From Agreia sp. Leaf283 (GTDB taxonomy: Bacteria > Actinomycetota > Actinomycetes > Actinomycetales > Microbacteriaceae): 64,000 nucleotides of DNA. The stretch is from assembly GCF_001422485.1 (NCBI RefSeq), contig NZ_LMNF01000003.1, positions 101,443 through 165,442 of the forward strand, given 5' to 3'. Position 1 is the first letter of the stretch. Each line of letters starts with the position of its first letter. Both the position numbers and the translations under genes were made by a program. The notes under the pieces were generated by a model. The model was not told the DNA's origin, did no database searches, and saw only the letters and a program-made list of their open reading frames with translations. Positions 41,919-50,271 of this stretch are shown one piece after another.

Positions 41919-43255
41919 CGGTACTCCTTGAGTCGAAGGGAGACGCCGCGCCAGGAGAGCACGGCGGCGGCGAGGCCGGTCACGAGGAAGATCCAGCCGA
42001 GCAGCGACGCGAGTGCGCCACCGCCGTCGAGGGCGTTCTGCGTGGCCGCAGAGCTCGACTCGATGTCGTCTTGGGCCGCCTCGCTGAACGAGTCGAACAC
42101 AGCATTGGCGCTGCCGGGATCCTGACTGATCGCGAGCTCGACCGCGCCGTCCCAGTCGCCCGCATCGTCTTTCTCGCGGATCTCCTGGTGCTTCTCGACC
42201 CACGAGTCGAAGCCGTTGCCGAGGTCGTCGCTGATGAGGTAGTTCTTGCCGGTCGAGTCGAGTCGAGCCTGCGCGTCGGCGACGGCGGTCTGAACCTGGG
42301 CCTCGAGCGTCTGACCCGAACCGCGCTTGATGAGCGTGAAGCTCTCGAGCGACTTGGCCTCGGTGGCCGAGGTGTAGGCCTGCGAGATGGCGAGGGTCTT
42401 GGCGTAGGAGTTCTGCCGGGCCTCGATCGCGGCTCCGGCGGTATTCGAGAATGTGACCACGCCGAGGATGCCGACCGCGAGCATGGCGACGGCAGCGATG
42501 AGCAACGGCCAGTTGAGGTAGCGGTGGGAACGGCGGGTGATCCAGAGGTGAACCCAGATGAGCGCGACCAGGGCGACCAGGGCGATGACGAGCCACACCA
42601 GAGACACGGTCGTCGCGGTGAAGCTGCCGGCGGCCCTGTCTGCGCTCGCCAGCACCAGCGCCTCGAGCTGAGGCAGCGTGCTGTCGTTCAGCAGCGCCGA
42701 GGCCTGCGAGAGATAGGCGGCGCCGACGGGGAAGCCCTGGCGGTTGTTGGCGCGGGCCTGCTCGATGAGCCCGGTGTAGATCGCGACCTCGGAGTTGATC
42801 TGCGCGAAGTCGGTGTCGCCCGCCTTGTCGTCGGCGGCAAGGGTGGTGAGCGACTGGGTGGCGTCGTCGATCGCCGCATCGTACTCGGCACGCTGGTCAG
42901 CGGGTTCGAGGCCGCCGACGAGGAATGCGTTGGCCGCGATCGCGTCGGCTCTCACCAGGTCATTGCGAACAGACTGGATGCCGATCAGCTGCGCGGCCTC
43001 GGCGCTCGCGTCGGCCGTGGCCCGGGCCTGCGACGAGCCGGTCTGGAATCCGGCAACGCCGAACGCGAGGCTGGCGAGCACCGAGAGGGCGAGCAGCAGA
43101 CGGAGCGTGGCCGGTGTGGACCGGGTCTTCTTTGCGGGAGCGGGAGCGGATGGCGCGGCCTGCGGCTGCACGGCGTTCGCGGGCTGGGCCGAGGCGTTCG
43201 CCTGCGGAAAGGCCTGGGGAACCGGCGGCGGGGGCGCGGCTGCGGTCGTGCTCAT
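41915..43255 (-). CDS. glnX: Four-helix membrane signal relay GlnX
   Basis: 446 residues. A Pro/Ala/Gln-rich cytoplasmic N-terminus is followed by four predicted membrane helices (about 52-72, 206-227, 240-262 and 418-438). Helical extracytoplasmic domains lie between helices 1-2 and 3-4, the layout of chemoreceptor-like sensors. In actinobacteria GlnX passes the GlnH signal across the membrane to PknG. It overlaps both neighbours by 4 bp (ATGA), the tightest coupling in the operon, fitting fixed stoichiometry. Confidence 0.9.
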   Translation of the reverse strand: MSTTAAAPPPPVPQAFPQANASAQPANAVQPQAAPSAPAPAKKTRSTPATLRLLLALSVLASLAFGVAGFQTGSSQARATADASAEAAQLIGIQSVRNDLVRADAIAANAFLVGGLEPADQRAEYDAAIDDATQSLTTLAADDKAGDTDFAQINSEVAIYTGLIEQARANNRQGFPVGAAYLSQASALLNDSTLPQLEALVLASADRAAGSFTATTVSLVWLVIALVALVALIWVHLWITRRSHRYLNWPLLIAAVAMLAVGILGVVTFSNTAGAAIEARQNSYAKTLAISQAYTSATEAKSLESFTLIKRGSGQTLEAQVQTAVADAQARLDSTGKNYLISDDLGNGFDSWVEKHQEIREKDDAGDWDGAVELAISQDPGSANAVFDSFSEAAQDDIESSSAATQNALDGGGALASLLGWIFLVTGLAAAVLSWRGVSLRLKEYR

Positions 43256-44841
43256 TCGGTGTCCTTCGACGTGGTCGGTTCTGCGCGGTCGTCTGAGGGG
43301 GAATCGTCTGTCTGATCAGTCTGCGGCACATCGACGAGAATCGGGTCGACCGCGGACGTGCCTTCGGCATCCGGCGTATCGCCGTCGTTCGAGTCGTTGA
43401 GGTCTTCGGCGACCAGCAGTCGCAGGTCGTCGAGCGTCGGCTCGGCGACGTCGCGCAGCCGCCAGGCGTGGCGGGCGATGGCCTTGTCGAGCAGATTGCG
43501 GGCGTAGCGGCCGTTGCCGAAGCCCTCGTCGCGGGGCTCGATCGAGACGATCTGCTCGAACCTCTCGAGAGCTTCCGGTGTGGCCTCGAAATCGGATGCC
43601 TCGGCGAGGCGCACGAAGATGTCGCGCAGCTCGGCGTCGCTGTAGTCCTGGAAGGTGATCGACGTCGAGAAGCGGCTCGCGAGCCCGGGGTTCGTCTCCA
43701 TGAAGCCCTTCATCGGCTCCGGATAACCGGCCACGATCACCACGAGGTCGTCGCGGTGATCCTCCATGTCTTTGACGATGGTGGTGATCGCCTCGGCGCC
43801 GTACTGGTCGAGTGCCAGGCCGTAGGCCTCGTCGATGAAGAGCACCCCGCCGATCGCACCGGCGATGACCTCCGACGTCTTCGTGGCCGTCTGGCCGAGG
43901 TAGCCGCCCACCAGTTCGGAGCGGTCGACCTCGACGAGGTGGCCCTTCGACAGGATGCCGAGGGCCGCGTAGATGCCGGCGACAAGACGGGCGACGGTGG
44001 TCTTGCCCGTGCCCGGGTTGCCCAGGAATACGAGGTGCCGGGTGAGGGTCGGAGTCGTGAGACCGGCCGCCGTGCGCAGCTGATCGATGCGCAGCAGTTG
44101 GGTCTGCCTGTGGATCTCGCGCTTGACCCGGTCGAGACCGATCAGGCCGTCGAGCTCGGCGAGCAGCTCTTCGACCGTCTTCTTGGGCTTCTCCGGCTCG
44201 GCGGCCGCGGGCGGGGCCGAAGCCGGTGCCGGCTGCGTGGCCGTGGGTGAGCTCTGATCGGGCTCCGCAGGTGTGAGTCCTGCTCGACGGGCGAGCTCGG
44301 CCATCGTCGCGTCTCCGGGACGGGCGAAGTCGGGCTGCTCCGTAGTGAACTGCTCTGCCGTGTACGCGGAAGCAGAGGTCAGCGTCGTCGAGGGGAACAG
44401 CGTCGACTCCGTGCGGGAGATCGGCGGAAGGGACGGAGCCTGGCGGGCCCCGGCCAGCTGCGCCGCCGCCGTGGCGGAGGCAGCTCCGAGCACACCGATC
44501 GACGGTTCGCCGAGTTCGCTGGCCGCGGCGATCACCGCGGTGAGCGCCTTGGCATAGTCGCCCGCGTGCTGCGGCGACTCGCTGGCGAGGCTGCTCAGGA
44601 GATCGGTGGGGGAGGCGCGCCATCGCCGGGCGCTCGAGGCGGCCTCGAAGAAGTCGTCGGCGCTTGCTGCGCCGGTCGCGTCGACCCACTGCAGCGAGGC
44701 GCCGATCGCCGACTCGGCGACGGCCGCGGAGATACGCACGCCTTCGTCTCGTGCCGCGGCGGCATCGAGGCCGGCGTTGCTGGCCGCAGCGACGAGGGCA
44801 TCGAGGGCCTGGCGCAGTTCGGTCGAGTCGGCAGATGTCAT
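43252..44841 (-). CDS. CbxX/SpoVK-type AAA ATPase
   Basis: 529 residues. A helical N-terminal domain (1-130), an Ala/Pro linker, then the AAA module (about 225-490) with Walker A GNPGTGKT (274-281), Walker B VLFIDEAYGL, and sensor segments GYPEPM and GLASRF. EELLAELDGLIGLDRVKREI (cited in part) marks the CbxX/CfqX family. These ATPases remodel protein complexes; family members occur in type VII secretion and stress cassettes. The acidic C-terminal tail (about 490-529) is unstructured. Overlaps glnX by 4 bp. Confidence 0.9.
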   Translation of the reverse strand: MTSADSTELRQALDALVAAASNAGLDAAAARDEGVRISAAVAESAIGASLQWVDATGAASADDFFEAASSARRWRASPTDLLSSLASESPQHAGDYAKALTAVIAAASELGEPSIGVLGAASATAAAQLAGARQAPSLPPISRTESTLFPSTTLTSASAYTAEQFTTEQPDFARPGDATMAELARRAGLTPAEPDQSSPTATQPAPASAPPAAAEPEKPKKTVEELLAELDGLIGLDRVKREIHRQTQLLRIDQLRTAAGLTTPTLTRHLVFLGNPGTGKTTVARLVAGIYAALGILSKGHLVEVDRSELVGGYLGQTATKTSEVIAGAIGGVLFIDEAYGLALDQYGAEAITTIVKDMEDHRDDLVVIVAGYPEPMKGFMETNPGLASRFSTSITFQDYSDAELRDIFVRLAEASDFEATPEALERFEQIVSIEPRDEGFGNGRYARNLLDKAIARHAWRLRDVAEPTLDDLRLLVAEDLNDSNDGDTPDAEGTSAVDPILVDVPQTDQTDDSPSDDRAEPTTSKDTE

Positions 44842-44852
44842 GGTGTCTTCGC

Positions 44853-45371
44853 TCAGCTCAGGGGTTCGGACGGAAGGGTCAGAGAGGTCGACGTCTGGAA
44901 CTTCTCGGCCAGGAATTGGCCGTGCGCGACGAGAGCCGCGGCGTCGGCGCGGGAGACGGCATCCGAGATCTTGTCGAGCGTGGCGCCCAGCAGGTCGAGC
45001 TGGTCGCAGAGCAGCATCAGTGAGGTCTTGCCTTTGTACACGGCACGCCGGTCGGCGAAATCGCGGGGCAGCCGGAGGTAGCCGCCGACCGCCTCGGGCA
45101 GGTAGCTCGTGGCGGTGGACACCACCGTGTGGGCCTGTGCGCTGCCGCCGCCGAGCTGGTCGAGTCGCGGAACCATCACGGCGACAGTGTTGGCGATGCG
45201 ATTGATGCGCGCCGTCACGATAGGCGGAACCTTGCCCGCCGTGTCGGCCTGCACGTCGGCGATCGACGACAGGATGTCGGCGCTCGTCGGGGCCGGAGGC
45301 AGTTCGAATTCGTATTCGCGCTCAGCAGTTCGCCCCGTCACGGAGTCGCGGAGGTTCTGCCAGAAGCCCAT
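44853..45371 (-). CDS. Helical protein of the TelA-AAA gene pair, unknown
   Basis: 172 residues, mostly helical, with a short N-terminal segment (MGFWQNLRDSVTGRTAERE) and no hydrophobic membrane helix. No domain is recognised. In Bacillus and others telA-like genes stand next to XpaC-type genes; this protein occupies a similar position, but I see no convincing sequence similarity. It lies 25 bp after telA and 11 bp before the AAA gene, in the same transcript. Confidence 0.7.
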   Translation of the reverse strand: MGFWQNLRDSVTGRTAEREYEFELPPAPTSADILSSIADVQADTAGKVPPIVTARINRIANTVAVMVPRLDQLGGGSAQAHTVVSTATSYLPEAVGGYLRLPRDFADRRAVYKGKTSLMLLCDQLDLLGATLDKISDAVSRADAAALVAHGQFLAEKFQTSTSLTLPSEPLS

Positions 45372-45396
45372 TGCGTGTCGTGCTCGACCCGTCGAC

Positions 45397-46608
45397 TCAG
45401 CGCTTGTCGAGGTCGAGCGTGCTCGCGACCTCGGTCGTCTCGCTGCGGCGCGCGCGCTCGATGTAGGGCTTGGCCTTCTCGGTCTCTGTCTCGAGAACTC
45501 CGATGGTCTGCGCCATGCTGTCGAGCGCCTGCACCTTGAACTCGGAGATCGAATCCATGGTCGCGTAGATGTTGGCGAACGCGGCCTGCAGCTGGGGGAG
45601 TCCGACCGTGGCCGAGGCCGCCTGCGACTGGATGGAGGCGGACTGGTCGGCCAGCATCTTCGAGGTGGACTCGATCATGTTCGACGTCGTGGTGTTTAGC
45701 GCGGTGATCTGGTCGAGCACGAGCTTCTGGTTCGCCAGGGCCTGGGCCACGATCACGGCCGTGCGGAGGGCCGAGACAGTGGTGGTGGTCGCCCGGTCGA
45801 CGCCCTTGATGAGCTCGAGGTTGTTCTTGATGATCACGTCGATGGCCAGGTAGCCCTGGATCGAGACCGCCAGCTGCGTCAACAGGTCTTGGTGCTTCTG
45901 GCGCACGTAGAAGAGCACATCTTCGCGCAGTGCCTTCGCCTTGTCGGGGTCGGTCGTGTCGAACTCGGCGATCTTGGCCGACAACTTCACATCGAGGCGC
46001 TCGGCCACGTAGATGTACTCGTTCAGCCGCTGCATGGTCTCCCACAGGTGCTGCTTCTCGAGGTTGAGCGCGGCGTTGTCTTTGCGCAGTTCGTCTTGAC
46101 CGTCGTAGAGCGCCTTGATGATGGCATTCAGGTGCGACTGGGCGCTCTCGTACTTGCGGAAGTAGTCGGCGATCTTGCGGCCGAAGGGGATGAAGCCGAG
46201 GATCTTGCGCTCGACGCTCTGCTCGCTGGGGTCGAGGTCTTCGACGGTGCGACGCAGCTCGAGAAGAGTGGAGCCGATCTTGGAGCTCTCGGACAGTCCG
46301 CCCGACTGCAGAGCCTTCACCGGCGTGGCGAGAAGTCTGTTCGACGAGTCGGCCGCGCGGCGGATGTCGACGTCTCCCATGGTGCGCACGTCGTTGGCCT
46401 TCGCGGCGAAGGCAGGAGAGCGGGTGTCTGTGGTGACGAGCGTGTTGAGGTAGGTGTCGACCTTCGCATCGAGCCCGGGCAGTGCGGCCGGATCGACCTT
46501 GGGCGCCATGGCGGGAGCCGATGTGGCCGCGACGGGCGCGATGGGCTCGGGTGCGGTCAGCGTCAGAACGCTGTCGGACGGGGCCTGCAGGGGAGCGGCG
46601 TCGGTCAT
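45397..46608 (-). CDS. TelA/KlaA-family toxic anion resistance protein
   Basis: 403 residues. After a Pro/Ala-rich N-terminus (about 1-40) the TelA domain runs to the end: GDVDIRRAADSSNRLL, LRRTVEDLDP, ILGFIPFGRKIADYFRKYES (cited in part), and a long helical repeat region with YVRQKHQDLLTQLA. TelA proteins are cytosolic and linked to tellurite resistance and, more broadly, envelope-stress cassettes; biochemical function is not settled. First gene of the ten-gene operon; GAGGAC precedes the ATG. Confidence 0.92.
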   Translation of the reverse strand: MTDAAPLQAPSDSVLTLTAPEPIAPVAATSAPAMAPKVDPAALPGLDAKVDTYLNTLVTTDTRSPAFAAKANDVRTMGDVDIRRAADSSNRLLATPVKALQSGGLSESSKIGSTLLELRRTVEDLDPSEQSVERKILGFIPFGRKIADYFRKYESAQSHLNAIIKALYDGQDELRKDNAALNLEKQHLWETMQRLNEYIYVAERLDVKLSAKIAEFDTTDPDKAKALREDVLFYVRQKHQDLLTQLAVSIQGYLAIDVIIKNNLELIKGVDRATTTTVSALRTAVIVAQALANQKLVLDQITALNTTTSNMIESTSKMLADQSASIQSQAASATVGLPQLQAAFANIYATMDSISEFKVQALDSMAQTIGVLETETEKAKPYIERARRSETTEVASTLDLDKR

Positions 46609-46650
46609 GGTGTCCTCACAACGGGGGCGGAGCCTTCAGAGTTCAAAGGA

Positions 46651-46670
46651 ATCGTTTCACTATATCGTTT
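46651..46670 (-). promoter_or_regulatory. Candidate promoter and direct-repeat operator of the telA-FHA operon
   Basis: On the minus strand TATAGT (46659-46664) could be a -10 element, 50 bases before the telA start. It is flanked by two copies of AAACGAT (46651-46657 and 46664-46670, read on the minus strand), spaced 13 bp centre to centre. The local AT content is clearly higher than the surroundings. No good -35 was found. Confidence 0.4.
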
Positions 46671-46695
46671 CGGCTTGGAGCGCCCGAGGGAGAGC

Positions 46696-47673
46696 TCAGA
46701 GCCAGCGCTTGGCGCGGAACACCGTATAGAGGATGCCGCCCATGACGATCATCGCCAGGACGGCGAGGGGGTAGCCGAAGGCCCAGTGCAGCTCGGGCAT
46801 GTTGTCGAAGTTCATGCCGTAGATGGTGCCGACGAGCGTGGGAGCGAACAGGATGGCGGCCCATGACGAGATCTTCTTGACCTGGTCGTTCTGCAGCTGG
46901 CCGACGAGGGCGAGATGCGTGCTCAAGGCGTTCTCGAGGAGCGATCGATAGGAGTCGACCCGGTCGACGATGCGGTGCGTGTGGTCGAGCACATCGCGGA
47001 ATCCGCGTGCCAGTTCGATATCGATCTCGTGCTCTTCGGCGTCGTGTTTCAGATCGCCGACCAGGTCGACGAGCGGATGCGTCGCGCGCTGGAACATCAT
47101 CACCTCACGGGAGAGTTCGTAGATACGACGGGAGAGCGAGCCCGTGCGGCCGTCGAAGAGCTCGTCTTCGATCTCGTCGACGTCGTTCTCGACACCGGAT
47201 GCGACCGGCGCGTAGTCGTCGACCACGCGGTCGAGGATCGCGTAGAGCACCGACTGCGGCCCGCGCGAAAGCAGCTCCGGTGACGCCTCGAGGCGGGCGC
47301 GCACGGCGGTGAGGTCGCAGTGATTCGTGCGGCGCACGGTGACGACGAAGTTGGTGCCGACGAAGAGGTGCACCTCGCCGAAATCGACCTTCTCGACGTC
47401 GTCGCGGTAGTGGGCGGGCCTCAGCACGACGAACCGGGTCGAGCCGTAGCGCTCGAGTTTGGCGCGCTGGTGCCCGTTCAGGGCGTCTTCGACGGCAAGG
47501 GGATGCAGCTCGAATTCGTCGGCCACGGCCTGCAGCTCGGCCGAGTCGGGCTGGTCGAGGTCGATCCAGGCGAAACCGTTGCGCTCGGTGAGCAGCTCGA
47601 AGGTCTCGTCGAGGGTGGTGGGATTGTCGGTGCGAACACCATCGACGTAGATGGCGTTGTCGATCACGGTCAT
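46696..47673 (-). CDS. corA: CorA-family magnesium/cobalt transporter
   Basis: 325 residues. A soluble N-terminal domain with FAWIDLDQPD and LAVEDALNG is followed by a long helix and two C-terminal membrane helices. The signature YGMNF is present between them (about residue 290), and the tail is basic. Functions as a pentameric Mg2+ channel. It lies upstream of telA on the same strand, separated by 87 bp with the candidate promoter. Confidence 0.93.
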   Translation of the reverse strand: MTVIDNAIYVDGVRTDNPTTLDETFELLTERNGFAWIDLDQPDSAELQAVADEFELHPLAVEDALNGHQRAKLERYGSTRFVVLRPAHYRDDVEKVDFGEVHLFVGTNFVVTVRRTNHCDLTAVRARLEASPELLSRGPQSVLYAILDRVVDDYAPVASGVENDVDEIEDELFDGRTGSLSRRIYELSREVMMFQRATHPLVDLVGDLKHDAEEHEIDIELARGFRDVLDHTHRIVDRVDSYRSLLENALSTHLALVGQLQNDQVKKISSWAAILFAPTLVGTIYGMNFDNMPELHWAFGYPLAVLAMIVMGGILYTVFRAKRWL

Positions 47674-47713
47674 GCGGTGCTCTTGTCTGTGGTGTGTCAG
47701 CGTCTGTGGTGTG

Positions 47714-48247
47714 TCAGCCGGCCGACGGAGCGTCGGTCGGAATATCGAGCGTGTCTTCCGCCCCGAGGCACTTGTTCGTCTGCGGGATCTTGGAGATCGC
47801 CGGCCCGAGGTCGACGAGGGTCGACGTGCCGGAGACGACCTCGGAGTCGAGGATGACCTCGGTGGTGGGAACCCGACCGTAGGTCACATATCGGTATTTC
47901 GGTGCGTCGGAGCTGTCTTCGACCCAGTCGATGCCGTTCACGCTGAGGCAGGGCAGGGTGGTCGGCCCCTGCGGTGCGATGCCGCAGCGCAGCAGGATGC
48001 TCGCGGGCGAGCCCCACGCGGCCGTCGCCTGGGCATCGGTCTGCCTGATGTCTTGATTGTCGGCATCGCTCGGCAGCACGAGCGGCAGGCTCACGATGAT
48101 GTCGGCGCAGGCCGGGTCGGCCGCGGACTCGGCGGGCTCGAGCGACACGGTCTGGGTGCATGCACTGAGGCCGACGACCATGAGGCCGGCTGCGAGAACG
48201 GCTGCTGTGCGGGTGGCGAGCCGGAGTGAAAGAGGTGGTCGAGACAT
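47714..48247 (-). CDS. DUF3515-family lipoprotein
   Basis: 177 residues from ATG 48247 (an upstream start at 48268 would overlap the divergent thiL region). Signal peptide with lipobox LSAC, then a compact domain with ADIIVSLP, AAWGSPASILLRCG and LGAEDTLDIPTDA. DUF3515 proteins are exported actinobacterial proteins of unknown function, conserved between ddl and thiL. Here it is divergent from thiL across a 23-bp gap, so the two share a promoter region. Confidence 0.85.
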   Translation of the reverse strand: MSRPPLSLRLATRTAAVLAAGLMVVGLSACTQTVSLEPAESAADPACADIIVSLPLVLPSDADNQDIRQTDAQATAAWGSPASILLRCGIAPQGPTTLPCLSVNGIDWVEDSSDAPKYRYVTYGRVPTTEVILDSEVVSGTSTLVDLGPAISKIPQTNKCLGAEDTLDIPTDAPSAG

Positions 48248-48270
48248 TCCCCACAGGCTACCGTTCAACG

Positions 48271-49374
48271 GTGACAGAAACCTTCGAGCAGCCCTTCGCC
48301 GAGCAGCCCCCTCTCCTGCATCCCCTGTCGGAGCACGGCGAGACCGTGGCCGGGCTCGGAGAGCGCGAGACGCTGCGCCGGATCGTGCGCCGCCTGCCCC
48401 GTGCGCGGGCCGAGCTGCTGGGCCCGGGTGACGATGCCGCCGTCGTGGCCGCTTCCGACGGGCGCACCGTGCTCACCACCGACATGATGGTGCAGGGTCC
48501 CGACTTCCGCCTGGCCTGGTCGACGCCTTACGAGCTCGGCTGGAAGGCCGCGGTCTCCAACCTCGCCGACGTCGCGGCGATGGGAGCCGTGCCGACCGCG
48601 CTGCTCGTGGCGCTCGCGGCTCCGCAGGAGACCCCCGTCGCCACGCTCGAGCTGTTCGCCGACGGAATGCGCGATGCGTGCGCCGAGCTCGCCCCGGGCT
48701 GCGGAGTAGTCGGCGGCGACCTGTCGACGTCGGCCGCGCTGACCATCGCCGTGACCGCGATCGGAGACCTGCAGCGGCGCAACCCCGTGCTGCGCTCCGG
48801 CGCATCGGTGGGCGACGACCTCGCCGTCGCCGGGTCGCTGGGGCTGGCCGGCGCCGGTGTCTGGCTTCTGTACAGAGACGGCTCCACCGATTCGGATGCC
48901 GAAGGCGGGCGGGAACCCGATGCGCGACGGGCCCGCGCGGTGCGGCACGAGCATCCGGCCCTGGTGCGCGAACAGGTCGCGCCTCGCTCGCCGATCGGGC
49001 TGGGTGTCGTCGCATCCGATGCCGGCGCGACCGCGATGCTGGATGTCTCGGACGGGCTCGTGCTCGACGCGTCACGCATCGCAGATGCGAGCGACGTGAC
49101 GATCGAGCTGCACGCCGACGCCATCGGCGGGGAGGCGGCCGCGCTGGTCGCGATCGATCCGGTCGTCGGGCGTCGCGCCGCGGATTTCGTGCTCGCCGGG
49201 GGAGAGGACCACGCGCTGCTGGCCACGTTCCCCGCAGGCGGCGCGCCGGAGGGGTTCCGCGTGATCGGAACGGTACGGGCCCGAGGTGCGCACTCCGTGA
49301 CCGTCGGCGGCGCGGCCTACGAGCGCCCGGGCGGCTGGGATCCCTACGCCGACTGGGACGGCGCCGCAGGCTGA
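48271..49374 (+). CDS. thiL: Thiamine-monophosphate kinase
   Basis: 367 residues from GTG 48271. ThiL phosphorylates thiamine monophosphate to the pyrophosphate cofactor. Motifs: LLGPGDDAAVV, TTDMMVQGPDFR, AVSNLADVAAMGA (substrate loop) and LDVSDGLVLDAS, plus AGGEDHALLATF. The N-terminus is about 35 residues longer than in E. coli, and an Arg/Asp-rich insertion lies near 215-235. Divergent from DUF3515 and convergent with rsmD. Confidence 0.93.
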   Translation: MTETFEQPFAEQPPLLHPLSEHGETVAGLGERETLRRIVRRLPRARAELLGPGDDAAVVAASDGRTVLTTDMMVQGPDFRLAWSTPYELGWKAAVSNLADVAAMGAVPTALLVALAAPQETPVATLELFADGMRDACAELAPGCGVVGGDLSTSAALTIAVTAIGDLQRRNPVLRSGASVGDDLAVAGSLGLAGAGVWLLYRDGSTDSDAEGGREPDARRARAVRHEHPALVREQVAPRSPIGLGVVASDAGATAMLDVSDGLVLDASRIADASDVTIELHADAIGGEAAALVAIDPVVGRRAADFVLAGGEDHALLATFPAGGAPEGFRVIGTVRARGAHSVTVGGAAYERPGGWDPYADWDGAAG

Positions 49375-49395
49375 CCCTTTCTTCCGTGCCCGTGA

Positions 49396-49448
49396 TCGAG
49401 TCGCCTCAAAAGCACCTTTCGGTGGTTCGAGTCGCCGCAAAAGCACCT
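49396..49448 (+). repeat. 22-bp direct repeat with 31-bp period
   Basis: TCGAGTCGCC(T/G)CAAAAGCACCT occurs at 49396-49417 and 49427-49448 with a single difference. It lies in the untranslated gap between thiL and rsmD. CAAAAG makes it locally AT-richer than its surroundings. No gene uses it. Confidence 0.75.
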
Positions 49449-49657
49449 AAGCGCCCACGGGACGGTGCCTCTGCGACGAGTCGATAACGGCCAGGAGCCC
49501 TGCGCCGGAGGACACATCGCGTGCCGCGTTCGTGCGTCGAGGCCGAAACGTGCAACGCTAACTGAGGACACAGGCGCAACGCAGCAATCGTGTGCCCAGC
49601 GATGGCACGGGTGCAGCGTGGGGGTGTCGAGGTTTGTCCTCAGCTGGCCCCGACCGG
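49449..49657. other. Gap between converging thiL and rsmD without recognised features
   Basis: No ORF with plausible coding pattern or ribosome binding site, no tRNA and no strong terminator was seen. A plus-strand frame (49465-49857) is open but Arg/Cys-rich and runs over rsmD; I do not accept it. Confidence 0.6.
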
Positions 49658-50227
49658 TCAGGCGAGGGAGATCCACCACAGGGTCGTCTCGCCGTAGTCC
49701 TTGCGGCGGTCGAGTTCGAGTGCCGGCGGCAGCATGGGCTGCGGCGAGCGGGCGCTGCGCTCGACGACCACGACCGCGTCGGGTGACAGCTGGCCGACCA
49801 GCGCCTCGAGGTTCTGGGCGAGTTCGTCGTCGCTCAACTCATAGGGCGGGTCGATGAAGACGATGTCGACGATGCCGCGATCCGGAGACGCGCCGAGGTA
49901 GCTCGACACCGAGCTCGCCTGCACGTCGATGCGGGGAGCCGGTTTCGGAGCGCCCTGCTGCAGCAGGCGCGCGTTCTCCCGACACACCTTCGCCGCCGCC
50001 GGATTCTTCTCCACGAGCACGACCGTCGCGGCGCCGCGGCTCGCGGCCTCGAGCCCGAGCGCGCCCGATCCGGCATACAGGTCGAGCACCGTCGATCCGG
50101 GCAGGACGTCGCGCGCCTCGAGGGCCGAGAACACCGCCTCGCGCACTCGATCGCTCGTCGGCCGTGTGCCCGTCTTGGGCACCGAAATGCGCCGGGAACC
50201 TGCGTAACCGGAGATGATGCGCGTCAT
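49658..50227 (-). CDS. rsmD: 16S rRNA (guanine(966)-N2)-methyltransferase
   Basis: 189 residues. Methylates G966 of 16S rRNA on the 30S subunit using SAM. IISGYAGSRRISVP and TRPTSDRVREAVFSAL are the RsmD opening; LDLYAGSGALGLEAASRGA is the SAM motif; VFIDPPYEL is the catalytic motif IV. Its position between thiL/recG and coaD is conserved in actinobacteria. Confidence 0.95.
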   Translation of the reverse strand: MTRIISGYAGSRRISVPKTGTRPTSDRVREAVFSALEARDVLPGSTVLDLYAGSGALGLEAASRGAATVVLVEKNPAAAKVCRENARLLQQGAPKPAPRIDVQASSVSSYLGASPDRGIVDIVFIDPPYELSDDELAQNLEALVGQLSPDAVVVVERSARSPQPMLPPALELDRRKDYGETTLWWISLA

Positions 50228-50271
50228 GCCTGCATGCTATCCGTGTCGGCGGGCGCACTTAGAATCGCCGT

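Noticed and set aside
33918-46608. Reading the telA-FHA operon as a classical ter tellurite operon
   Set aside because: No TerD, TerZ or TerB genes are present; terC is 8 kb away under a manganese riboswitch, and PknG/GlnX/GlnH define a different core.
49465-49857. 130-aa plus-strand frame between thiL and rsmD
   Set aside because: Arg/Cys-rich composition, no ribosome binding site, and it runs into rsmD on the other strand.
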